The translations under genes and the position numbers were made by a program. Of a stretch of 26,129 nt of DNA, positions 16,030 to 23,044 are shown piece by piece (positions within the stretch are counted from its first letter, which is position 1; each line of letters opens with the position of its first letter). The stretch spans positions 1 to 26,129 of the forward strand of contig DATHVD010000010.1 in NCBI GenBank assembly GCA_035461525.1, written 5' to 3'. The stretch is from JAIBJN01 sp035461525 (GTDB lineage: Bacteria; Actinomycetota; Thermoleophilia; Gaiellales; Gaiellaceae). The notes under the pieces were generated by a model. The model was given only the letters and a program-made list of their open reading frames with translations. It had not been told where the DNA came from and made no database searches.

Positions 16030-18000
16030 TCAGCGCACGCGCCAGCGCCAGGTGACCGGCGTCGGGTCAACGTTCCCGGCCCGGTCGCGCGCCCGCACCG
16101 CGAGGACGTGCGACCCACTCGTGAGGCCGATGTACGTGATGCGCGAGGGGCACGGGGAGAAGGCGCGCCCGTCGAGGCGGCACTGGAACGTCGCGCCGCT
16201 CTCGGTCGCCGAGAACGAGAACGTGGCGGACGTGCTTCTCGTCACGGACGGCGGGTGCTCGACGAGCAGCGTCCCCGGCGGGCTCGCGTCGACCCGCCAG
16301 CGACGTTCCGCCGGTGTCGCGTCGGCATTGCCGGCCGCGTCGCGGGCCAGCACGCGGAGCGTGTGCGTGCCCGCGCCGAGGCCCGAGAGGACGAGGGGCG
16401 ACGAGCAGGCGGCGAAGGGTGCGCCGTCGAGTGAGCAGCGGAAGCCGACGCCCGACTCGCTGGCGACGAGCGTGAAGCGGGCCTGGCGCCCCGTGACCTC
16501 GCGGGCTCCCCGAATCGCGGTATCAGGCGGAGTGCGGTCGACGACCCACCGCCAAACGGCCGGCGTCCGGTCGACGTTCCCGGCCGGGTCCCGGGACTTG
16601 ACCGCGAAGCGGTGCGACGCCTCGGTCAGGTTCGCGAGCGACTGCGGCGAGCGGCACGCGCGCCAGGGGGAGTCGTCGAGCTTGCACGCGAAGCGGACGC
16701 CGCGCTCGTTCGCCGTGAAGCGGAAGCGGGCGGACCTGGCGCGCGTCGCCGCGGGCGGCTCCTGCGTGAAGCGCGTCTTCGGGGGCCGGGTGTCGACCGT
16801 CCACTCGAACTCGGCCGGCTCCCCGGCCACCCCCGAGACTCCGGTCGCGCGCACGAGGAGGCGGTGCCGCCCCTGCTCGAGGCGACGGTAGGCCTGCGGC
16901 GACTCGCAGGCGCGGAAGGCTGCCCCGTCGAGCGCGCACTCGAGGCTGGCCCCGCTCTCGGACGCCGTGAAGCGGAAGACGGCCGCGGTCGAGCGCGACG
17001 CCGCGGGCGGGCCTTCCGCCAGATCCGCCGTCGGCGCGTCCGGAACGACGAACGGCCCGAGCCGAACGCCCTCGCTCCAGTCGTCCCCGCCGCCGTGCGT
17101 TCTCAGGACGAACCACCAGCTTCCGGGATCCAGAGCGCGGCTGCGCGCGCCCGTGGCCGATGCCGGGAGGTCGACCGTCTCGTCGGGCTGCGCGTCTGCG
17201 TCGCGCGTCCAGAGGACCGAATAGCCCTCGCCGTCCGCCGGACGCGACCAGGAGACGGCGACGACGTTCGTGCCCTGCTGGCCGAGGCGGTGGCTGAGGC
17301 TCCTGAGCTCGGAGGGGTCGTCGACGCCGCCTCCATGCGCCGCGAGCACCGCCCCGGCGGTCACGGCGGCGACCAGCGCGGCGCCGGCGGCGAGCAGCGG
17401 CCGGCGTCCGCTCGTCCACTCGCGCGGGACGCGGGGGGCGGGGGGCTCCACCGGCGGAAGCTCCGCGAGGATGCGGGCCGCCGCCGAGGGATCGATGCCC
17501 GCGTGAGCGCCGAGCTCCCGTTTCAGGCTCTCCAGCCGGAGGGCCAGGGCGCCGCGGGCGACCCCCAGGCCGACCGCGAGGTCGTCCGCCTCGAGCCCGC
17601 GTCTGACGAGCAGGTCGAGCAGGGCGTAGTCCTGCGGAGCGAGGGCGGAGGCCGCGCTCCAGACGGCGTCGCCGTCGTCGCCGGGAGCGGCGAAGGGGAG
17701 TGCCGGATCCTCGACGACGTCGACGCCGTCGGCGAGGAGCGCGTCGAGGGCGGCGCCGTGGAGCGTCGCGTAGAGCAGGACCTGAGGGGAGCCGGGCCGG
17801 CTCCCCTCCACGAGCGCCGCCCGAGCCTCGCCCGCCGCGGCCTTCACGGCTGCGGCGGCCAGCGTGCGGTCGCGCACGACGCGCACCGCGAAGTCGTACA
17901 GGCCCGGGAGGTGACGCTCGTGCAGGCGGGCGAAGGCTCGCCGATCGCCGGCAGCCGCCAGCCCGGCGAGCTCCTCGTCGGAGAGCGGCGGCTCCTCCAC
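16030..18000 (-). CDS. Sigma-factor-like domain fused to a membrane helix and four Ig-like repeats
   Basis: A 656-residue protein with an unusual order of parts. Residues about 7-60 resemble sigma-70 region 2 ('DRRAFARLHERHLPGLYDFAVRVV'). Residues about 112-165 resemble region 4 ('LAPQDYALLDLLVRRGLEADD...ALALRLESLKREL'). A hydrophobic helix at about 200-222 follows a basic pair, predicting cytoplasmic N-terminus and outside C-terminus. About 245-318 look fibronectin-III-like. About 323-656 hold four modules with the pattern 'ATESGATFQCRLDGRAFSPC ... H.L.VRA.DRAGNVDPTP..W.W.VD', each with two spaced Cys. I infer a membrane-bound regulator coupling a surface domain to transcription, but the sigma parts are diverged and may no longer bind polymerase. 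The GTG start is preceded by GGAG at 5 nt and AGGAAGGA further up; longer frames upstream lack recognisable sequence. Confidence 0.75.
   Translation of the reverse strand: MEEPPLSDEELAGLAAAGDRRAFARLHERHLPGLYDFAVRVVRDRTLAAAAVKAAAGEARAALVEGSRPGSPQVLLYATLHGAALDALLADGVDVVEDPALPFAAPGDDGDAVWSAASALAPQDYALLDLLVRRGLEADDLAVGLGVARGALALRLESLKRELGAHAGIDPSAAARILAELPPVEPPAPRVPREWTSGRRPLLAAGAALVAAVTAGAVLAAHGGGVDDPSELRSLSHRLGQQGTNVVAVSWSRPADGEGYSVLWTRDADAQPDETVDLPASATGARSRALDPGSWWFVLRTHGGGDDWSEGVRLGPFVVPDAPTADLAEGPPAASRSTAAVFRFTASESGASLECALDGAAFRACESPQAYRRLEQGRHRLLVRATGVSGVAGEPAEFEWTVDTRPPKTRFTQEPPAATRARSARFRFTANERGVRFACKLDDSPWRACRSPQSLANLTEASHRFAVKSRDPAGNVDRTPAVWRWVVDRTPPDTAIRGAREVTGRQARFTLVASESGVGFRCSLDGAPFAACSSPLVLSGLGAGTHTLRVLARDAAGNADATPAERRWRVDASPPGTLLVEHPPSVTRSTSATFSFSATESGATFQCRLDGRAFSPCPSRITYIGLTSGSHVLAVRARDRAGNVDPTPVTWRWRVR
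16033..17034 (-). repeat. Four tandem Ig-like modules of about 82 codons
   Basis: Within the sigma-like protein, modules at residues about 323-402, 406-487, 491-572 and 575-656 share the frame S/T-A-x-F-x-F-x-A-x-E-x-G, a C-x-L-D-x-x-x-F/W-x-x-C core, G-x-H-x-x-x-V and AGNxDxTPAxWxWxVDxxPP. The copies have diverged, so this is old duplication rather than a recent expansion. Confidence 0.8.
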
Positions 18001-18141
18001 CGCTACTCCGCGTCCTTCCTCGAGCTCGAGCCAACGCGCACGAAGGAAGAGTGCAACACGATGTACGGCACGGCTACCCACGTGGAGGAACTTCCGTGGC
18101 GACAACCGCGATCCTCCGCCGGATCCGGTCCGCATCTCGTG

Positions 18142-18167
18142 ACCGGGGCGACTCCCGTCGCCCCGGT
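18142..18167 (-). terminator. Terminator hairpin after the epimerase gene
   Basis: ACCGGGGCGA pairs perfectly with TCGCCCCGGT (10 bp) around a 6-nt loop, 2 nt after the epimerase stop codon. It separates that gene from the sigma-like gene downstream on the same strand. No T-run is present. Confidence 0.7.
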
Positions 18168-18169
18168 TC

Positions 18170-19135
18170 TCAACCGTGCACAGGCGTTTGGATCGGCGTT
18201 GCCCGCCGGGCTGGCGGCGTTGCGTAGGCCTCGGCGAAGCCCTCCCGCCAGCTCGGATGACGCAGCCTCCAGCCGAGCTCGCGCTTGGCCCTCGCGTTCG
18301 ACGCCCCGCGGCCCTGGGTTGCGAGCATGACCGTGGCCCCGCCCGCGAACAGCTTCGCCAGCCAGACCGGGAAGCGGCGGGGCGGCTTCGCTCCGAGCAC
18401 GGTCGCGAGCACCGGCAGCCACTCACGCACGGGGGCGGGCTCGTCGTCGACGACGTTGTAGATCGCCGGGCCGTCGTGCTCGAGCGCGAGCACGGTCGCC
18501 GCGGCGGCGTCGTCCAGGTGGACGAAGGAGAAGATCCCGCCGCCCGAGCCGACGATCGGGAACTGCCGTCTGCGCACGGGCTCGACGAGGCCGTCGTTCG
18601 AAGCGCCGTAGAAGCCTCCGTAGCGAAGCGCGATCCCCCCGGCGTCCGTCACGACCTCGTCGAGGTACCGCATCGCCGCGGCGGTCTCGCGCATGCCGGC
18701 GTTCGGGCTCGGGTCGAGTGGAGCGTCCTCGCTCTTGGCCGGCCCGCCCTCGCGGGCGTAGCGCATGCTGGCGAAGCTCTGGGCGACGAACCGGGTCACG
18801 CCCGCTTCCCGCGCGGCGGCCAGGAGCGCGTCCGTGCCCTCCCGCCGGAGCCGGTTCGTCTGGGCGAAGCTCCGGTCGAGGCTTCTCGAGAAGCGGACGT
18901 TCGCGAGCGCGGTCGCCTGGTGGACGATCGCGTCCGGCCTCCCCTGGAGGACTGCCATGCGGACAGCTCCCGGGTCGAGCAGATCGAGCAGGACCGGCTC
19001 GGCTCCGAGCGCCCGGACGCGCTCGGCGCTTCCGGGGGACGTCGAGGTCCCGATCACCTCGTGCCCTCGAGCGAGCAGCTGAGGGACGAGCCGGGTGCCG
19101 ATCGCACCGCTCGCCCCGGCGAGGAAGACTCGCAT
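18170..19135 (-). CDS. NAD(P)-dependent epimerase/dehydratase-like (atypical SDR) protein
   Basis: A 321-residue extended short-chain dehydrogenase relative. The N-terminal nucleotide-binding motif is FLAGASGAIGTRLVPQLLARGHEV (GxxGxxG at 7-13). Further family marks are 'VHQATALANVRF', 'LRYGGFYG', 'SFVHLDDAAAATVLALE' and 'YNVVDDEPAPVREWLPVLA'. I do not see the classical YxxxK pair where expected, so it is probably an atypical SDR; the substrate is unknown. AAAGGAG stands 6 nt before this ATG and decides it over the GTG 21 nt upstream. The gene is divergent from an ECF41 sigma factor, and such sigma factors are typically linked to a carboxymuconolactone decarboxylase, oxidoreductase or epimerase ('COE') target. 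This is very likely the target here. Confidence 0.9.
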   Translation of the reverse strand: MRVFLAGASGAIGTRLVPQLLARGHEVIGTSTSPGSAERVRALGAEPVLLDLLDPGAVRMAVLQGRPDAIVHQATALANVRFSRSLDRSFAQTNRLRREGTDALLAAAREAGVTRFVAQSFASMRYAREGGPAKSEDAPLDPSPNAGMRETAAAMRYLDEVVTDAGGIALRYGGFYGASNDGLVEPVRRRQFPIVGSGGGIFSFVHLDDAAAATVLALEHDGPAIYNVVDDEPAPVREWLPVLATVLGAKPPRRFPVWLAKLFAGGATVMLATQGRGASNARAKRELGWRLRHPSWREGFAEAYATPPARRATPIQTPVHG

Positions 19136-19150
19136 CGTGTTCTCCTTTCT

Positions 19151-19177
19151 CGTCACATTCGTTCGATCTCAGGGGTC
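19151..19177 (+). promoter_or_regulatory. Candidate ECF41-type promoter of the sigma factor gene
   Basis: CGTCACA, 16 nt, then GGTC, close to the published ECF41 promoter pattern TGTCACA-N16-CGTC as I recall it (one mismatch in each box). The predicted start lies about 30 nt before the sigma ATG, implying autoregulation. Confidence 0.45.
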
Positions 19178-19186
19178 TATGTGTAT

Positions 19187-19213
19187 GACCCGGCTCGAAG
19201 GAGGAACGTGACC
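19187..19213 (-). promoter_or_regulatory. Candidate ECF41-type promoter of the epimerase gene
   Basis: On the minus strand GGTCACG, 16 nt, then GGTC, the mirror of the element facing the sigma gene. It shares the GTCAC core, the 16-nt spacer and the GGTC -10 box. It would give a leader of about 45 nt to the epimerase ATG. The -35 box ends 1 bp before the sigma start codon. Confidence 0.4.
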
Positions 19214-19214
19214 G

Positions 19215-20096
19215 ATGGCCGAGCGCGACTGGCTGGCCCAGCGATTCGAGGAGCACCGACCCCGCCTGCGGGCGGTGGCCTACCGCATGCTCGGCTCGCT
19301 GGGCGAAGCCGACGACGCCGTTCAGGAGGCGTGGCTTCGGCTGAGTCGCGCCGACGCCCGCCAGGTCGAGAATCTCGGCGGCTGGCTGACGACCGTCGTC
19401 GCGCGCGTCTCCCTGAACATGCTGCGCTCGCGCAACGTCCGGCGCGAGGAGCCGCTCGGCATGCACATGCCCGACCCGATCGTCGACCGCGCGGACGGGC
19501 CCGACCCCGAGCACGAGGCGTTGCTCGCGGACTCGGTCGGCCTGGCGCTGCTCGTCGTCCTCGAGACGCTCACTCCGCCCGAACGGCTCGCGTTCGTCCT
19601 GCACGACATCTTCGCCGTGCCCTTCGACGAGATCGCGCCCATCGTCGACCGCTCGCCCGAGGCCGCCCGCCAGCTCGCCAGCCGCGCGCGCCGCCGCGTC
19701 CAGGGTGAGAGCACGGCTTCCGACGCCGACCTCGGCACGCAGCGCGAGATCGTCGACGCGTTCCTCGCGGCTGCACGCGACGGCGACTTCGAGCGGCTGC
19801 TCGCGGTCCTCGACCCGGATGTCGTGCTGCGCGCCGACCTCGGCCCGCTGGAGGGCGGTTGGAGGGAGCTCCGCGGGGCGAGCGCGGTCGCCGGCCAGGC
19901 GCTCTTCTACTCGCGGCTCGGCCTCGTCACACGGCCCGCGCTCGTCAACGGCGCCGTCGGAGCCGTCTCGACCCGCGACGGCGAGCTCTACTCGGTAGGC
20001 GGCGTGACGGTTCGAGGCGGGAGGATCGTCGAGATCGACATCCTCGCCGACCCGGAGCGCCTCCGGCAGCTCGACCTGACCTTCCTCGACGACTGA
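19215..20096 (+). CDS. sigJ: ECF41-family (SigJ-like) RNA polymerase sigma factor with SnoaL-like C-terminus
   Basis: 293 residues. Region 2 is at about 7-75 ('RPRLRAVAYRMLGSLGEADDAVQEAWLRL', 'NLGGWLTTVVARVSLNMLRSR'). Region 4 is at about 115-165 ('LTPPERLAFVLHDIFAVPFDEIA', 'EAARQLASRARRRV'). A C-terminal SnoaL/NTF2-like domain follows from about 175 ('REIVDAFLAAARDGDFERLLAVLDPDVVLRAD', 'VRGGRIVEIDILADPERL'). In ECF41 sigma factors this extension replaces a separate anti-sigma factor and controls activity; the usual NPDKL-type motif appears here as ADPERL. AAGGAGG precedes the ATG by about 9 nt. It is divergent from its probable target epimerase and followed by a broken dihydrofolate-reductase-like remnant. 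Confidence 0.93.
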   Translation: MAERDWLAQRFEEHRPRLRAVAYRMLGSLGEADDAVQEAWLRLSRADARQVENLGGWLTTVVARVSLNMLRSRNVRREEPLGMHMPDPIVDRADGPDPEHEALLADSVGLALLVVLETLTPPERLAFVLHDIFAVPFDEIAPIVDRSPEAARQLASRARRRVQGESTASDADLGTQREIVDAFLAAARDGDFERLLAVLDPDVVLRADLGPLEGGWRELRGASAVAGQALFYSRLGLVTRPALVNGAVGAVSTRDGELYSVGGVTVRGGRIVEIDILADPERLRQLDLTFLDD

Positions 20097-20125
20097 TCGG
20101 CTTCGGGGCTCGGCTGGAGACGGAC

Positions 20126-20350
20126 CCGAGCCTCGCCGACGCGTCGCCCGTCATGCGGGACTACGCGGAGATCTGGCAGGCGGCCGACAAGGTCGTCGAC
20201 TACCGCGCCCATCTCGTCGACGATTGCCGCCTCTTTCTCGCCCCGGTTCTCGTGGGAGGAGGCAAGCAGGCCCTCCCGGAGGGCGTCCGCCTCGAGCTGC
20301 AGCTCCTGGACGAGCGCCGCTTCTACGGCGGGATGGTCTACCCTCGCTAC
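20126..20350 (+). pseudogene. Remnant of a DHFR/RibD-C-like gene with internal deletion
   Basis: In the frame starting DPSLADASP, 'PVMRDYAEIWQAADKVV' matches the middle of RibD-C/dihydrofolate-reductase-like proteins, and it runs directly into 'HLVDDCRLFLAPVLVGGGKQALPEGVRLELQLLDERRFYGG', the normal C-terminus. The N-terminal NADPH-binding part and roughly 50 residues between these two blocks are absent, and there is no plausible start or ribosome site. I read it as a decayed gene. The intact gene next door, facing the other way, belongs to the same superfamily but has a different sequence, so the remnant is not a simple copy. Confidence 0.6.
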
Positions 20351-20366
20351 CCACCGTCCCCGGCGG

Positions 20367-20963
20367 CTAGGTCTTCACCCGGTACTCGATGAAGGTCGCG
20401 AACGGCGACTGGCGCACGCCGAGGTGCTCCAGCTCGAGCGACTGCGTGAATCCGTCGAAGAGCCGCTTGCCTCCTCCGAGGACGACCGGTGCGACGATGA
20501 TCGACAGGGCGTCGACGAGCCCTGCCGCGAGCGCCTGGCGGATGATCTCGGCTCCGCCCATGACGTGGACGTCCTTGCCTCCGGCCGCTTCGAGCGCACG
20601 CTCGACCGCCGCCTCGACCCCCGAGACGAACGTGAACTCGTCGCCCTCGGGCTGCTCCTCCGGTCGGTGGGTGACGATGAAGAACGGGAGCCCCCAGGGG
20701 TTCCGGTCGCCCCAGTGTCCCGCCGCTTCGTAGGTGCCGCGCCCCCCGACGACCGCCCCGACCCCGGCCGATGCTTCCGCCAGCCACGCGGCGTCCCCGC
20801 CGGTCGGCTCCCCCTTCGGCTCGTCGTCGTACGTCCAGGGGCCGCCGAACACCCAGTAGTGCAACCGCTCGCCGCCCTCGCCGAGACCCTTGCCGGGGCC
20901 GTCCTCGGGCCCCGCGATGTAGCCGTCGACGGACGTCGTGATCCCGGCGCTGACCGTTGCCAT
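20367..20963 (-). CDS. RibD C-terminal/dihydrofolate-reductase-like protein
   Basis: 198 residues of the small RibD-C/DHFR-like family (YwjB/YyaP-type), common in actinobacteria and often of unknown substrate. Marks are the N-terminus 'VSAGITTSVDGYIAGPEDGPG', 'VGAVVGGRGTYEAAGHWG', 'PFFIVTHRPEE', 'VHVMGGAEIIRQALAAGLVDAL' and the C-terminal 'IIVAPVVLGGGKRLFDGF'. The GGAEI stretch is the NADPH-binding loop of the fold. GGAAGGAG precedes the ATG by 6-7 nt and fixes the start; an open frame continues upstream without family sequence. It is convergent with the sigma factor and the remnant gene. It probably performs an NADPH-dependent reduction; folate or pterin as substrate is only inferred from the family name. 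Confidence 0.88.
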   Translation of the reverse strand: MATVSAGITTSVDGYIAGPEDGPGKGLGEGGERLHYWVFGGPWTYDDEPKGEPTGGDAAWLAEASAGVGAVVGGRGTYEAAGHWGDRNPWGLPFFIVTHRPEEQPEGDEFTFVSGVEAAVERALEAAGGKDVHVMGGAEIIRQALAAGLVDALSIIVAPVVLGGGKRLFDGFTQSLELEHLGVRQSPFATFIEYRVKT

Positions 20964-21126
20964 CAGAGGCTCCTTCCGCGTTGAGACTGGTGGGCCACGT
21001 CCAGGGGACCGCCCGACCGGCGAGAACTCATCGGCGTCAGAGGCGCCGACCGGGACGAGGCTGTTCGCCCGAGATCGCCTCGGAGTCGCTCGGGCTCGCC
21101 GGCAGGCGCTCGTCGACCTTTCGCGC

Positions 21127-21225
21127 AACGCCGGGCGAGGTTGCGGCGCGCTACGTCGACGAGCTCGCCTGGCGGCCGTTCGCAGCCACGTGCTCGAGCT
21201 CCTGAGCCGAGCCGGGAGCGCGATC
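21127..21225 (+). pseudogene. Possible remnant of a SAM-dependent methyltransferase N-terminus
   Basis: One frame reads 'TPGEVAARYVDELAWRPF' and after a one-frame jump continues 'RSHVLELLSRAGSAIAV', together resembling the helical lead-in of class I methyltransferases before their glycine motif. No GxGxG motif follows. The match is short and could be chance. Confidence 0.2.
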
Positions 21226-21289
21226 GCAGTCGAGCCCACCATCGACGCGCGTTGCGGACACCCGCGCAGACCGACTAGCGTCCGGGAGC

Positions 21290-21375
21290 GTGAGTCGCAA
21301 GCCGAGCACCATCCGCACCGCCTCTGCCCTCAACGGCATGGTCTTCGTCGCGGGCGGACCGTTCGCGATGCTCGG
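21290..21375 (+). pseudogene. Possible remnant of a formylglycine-generating-enzyme-like gene start
   Basis: The frame from GTG reads '...ASALNGMVFVAGGPFAML', close to the conserved opening of FGE-sulfatase domains (typically 'MVxVPGGxFxMGS'). The frame loses all similarity afterwards. Decay by frameshift is the likely explanation, with chance resemblance as the alternative. Confidence 0.25.
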
Positions 21376-21486
21376 AAGGCCGGCCGGGCGAGACGATACC
21401 GGGGCACGCCAGCAAGGGCGGCTCTCGCGTGCTCGGCATCGCGGTCGGAGCGGCAGGCGCCCGGACGCTAGTCGGCCGGCCAGATC

Positions 21487-22920
21487 TTGACGGCCGGGAC
21501 TGAGCATCGCGTCCCGCGGGGCGTCGAGCGGTACGGGATCGAGCCGATCCCGGCCGAGCTTCGGACGGTCGGCTGGCACGACCTCTTCGCGATGATGCTC
21601 GCCTTCAACCTGAGCCCCTTCATGTACGTGCTGGGAGCGATTGTCGTCGTGCAGGGTGGACTCCCACTCTGGTGGGCGGCCGGGACCGTCGCGCTCGCCG
21701 TTGCGCTCGCGGGCGTGATCCTCGTAGTGGTAGCCCAGGCAGGCGTGGACTACGGGCTCCCGGGCCAGGTTGCCATGAGAGCCACGTTCGGCCAGATCGG
21801 AGCCCGGGGCCTCACGTCGCCGTACCGCACGATCGCCTCCGCTTACTGGTTCGCCGCCCAGGCGCTCGCAGGTGCCTTCGGTGTCCAGGCGATTCTCAAC
21901 GGACTTGCAGGGCTCGAGCTGTCGCTCGTTCCGTTGGCGGTCTCATTCGCAGCCGTGCAGGCGGTACTGGCGGCCATCGGCTTCGACCTCCTTCGCTACT
22001 TCGTCCGCGCGATGCTTCCTCTCATGGTGGTCTTCACCGGCGCGCTCGTCGCGCTCTTCGTGACCGCCGACGACCCGGCCTACGCGGTTTCCCGCGTGTT
22101 CGACTCGCCCGAGCAGTCGCTGACCTGGCTCGGCTTCGCGACCTTCCTGACCGTGCTCTGGGGGACCCAGCTCACCGTGGTGACGAATATCGCCGACTTC
22201 TGCCGCTATGCGCGTTCCCGTCCGCAGATGTACGTCGGCATCCTCGCCGGGACGATCCTCGGCGCCTTCGTCGCGTCCTGGGTCGGCGCCTACGCTGCCG
22301 TCGCAACCGGAAGCCTGAACCCGTTCGTTGCCGTTTCCGAGCTCGGCGGCAACCGGGCGCTCCTCGTCCTGCTCCTCATCGCCGTCGTGCTCCAGACGAC
22401 GGCGGTCAACCTCATGAACCTCTACTCCGGAGGTCTTTCGCTCGTGAACGCGATCCCGTCGCTCGGCCGATTCTGGTCGACCGCGATGCTCGGCGTGGTC
22501 GCCGTGCTCCTGTCCGCGCTTCCCGAGGTGATCGAGGACGCCGAGACGTGGATGACGCATCTCGGGAACCTCGCCGCCCCACTGGCCGGCGTGATCATCG
22601 CGGACTACGCGATCATCAAGCGCACGCACATCGACGTGCTCGCTCTCTTCGACCCCAACGGCCGCTACCGATTCCTCCGCGGCCTCAATGCAGCCGCGCT
22701 CGTAGCGGTATCGACCGCCGTCGCGGTCTATTACCTGGTTCCCCATTCCTGGGTGAAGGCCGCGTGGGGGTTCGGAATCGCGTTGGCGGCGTACCTGGTC
22801 CTCGCGCCCCTTCAAGCTGCCGTTTTTCCTCGCACGCGAGCGGCTCTCGAGCCCGCCGAGTCGGACGCCGAGCAGACGGCTGGTCCTGAACCGGAAGTCT
22901 GCCCCGAAGCCGCTCCGTAG
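21487..22920 (+). CDS. NCS1-family nucleobase/hydantoin/allantoin-type transporter
   Basis: A 477-residue integral membrane protein with about 12 hydrophobic helices. The NCS1 N-terminal motif reads 'VERYGIEPIPAELRTVGWHDLFAMMLAFNLSPFMYVLGA', the next helix carries 'YGLPGQVAMRATFGQIGARG', and later parts have 'NIADFCRYA' and 'WMTHLGNLAAPLAGVIIADYAI'. NCS1 proteins import cytosine, purines, allantoin, hydantoins or thiamine with Na+ or H+. The start is TTG: an in-frame TAG lies 15 bp upstream and the next internal ATG would remove the conserved N-terminal motif. No Shine-Dalgarno is evident, so expression may be low. The gene stands alone. Given the hydantoinase regulon 8-12 kb away it may import that substrate, but nothing beyond family membership shows this. 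Confidence 0.92.
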   Translation: MTAGTEHRVPRGVERYGIEPIPAELRTVGWHDLFAMMLAFNLSPFMYVLGAIVVVQGGLPLWWAAGTVALAVALAGVILVVVAQAGVDYGLPGQVAMRATFGQIGARGLTSPYRTIASAYWFAAQALAGAFGVQAILNGLAGLELSLVPLAVSFAAVQAVLAAIGFDLLRYFVRAMLPLMVVFTGALVALFVTADDPAYAVSRVFDSPEQSLTWLGFATFLTVLWGTQLTVVTNIADFCRYARSRPQMYVGILAGTILGAFVASWVGAYAAVATGSLNPFVAVSELGGNRALLVLLLIAVVLQTTAVNLMNLYSGGLSLVNAIPSLGRFWSTAMLGVVAVLLSALPEVIEDAETWMTHLGNLAAPLAGVIIADYAIIKRTHIDVLALFDPNGRYRFLRGLNAAALVAVSTAVAVYYLVPHSWVKAAWGFGIALAAYLVLAPLQAAVFPRTRAALEPAESDAEQTAGPEPEVCPEAAP

Positions 22921-23044
22921 CCTCTTCGTCGAGCGTCATCTTCTCGGCGTCGAGGCGCGGCCACGACGGTCGAGGACTGGTGCGGCGGCGCCTGTGATCC
23001 CCCGCCGGGCCGCGGCCCGTGTGGGTCTCGGCTCCGGCGCCCTT

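Larger units (their letters stand above)
20964..21486. other. 523-bp non-coding stretch with apparent gene debris
   Basis: No convincing intact gene is present on either strand. Short pieces resemble known families in frames that are soon broken: a methyltransferase-like piece near 21130-21230 and an FGE-like piece near 21330-21375. The frame that opens towards the transporter is closed by a TAG 15 bp before the transporter's TTG start. Confidence 0.5.

Noticed and set aside
15921..16118. Longer N-terminus for MreB
   Set aside because: The added residues are Arg/Pro-rich, have no counterpart in MreB and would overlap the end of the upstream gene.
23006..23019. CGGGCCGCGGCCCG palindrome after the transporter as a terminator
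   Set aside because: It has no room for a loop and GC-only palindromes are common by chance in this DNA.
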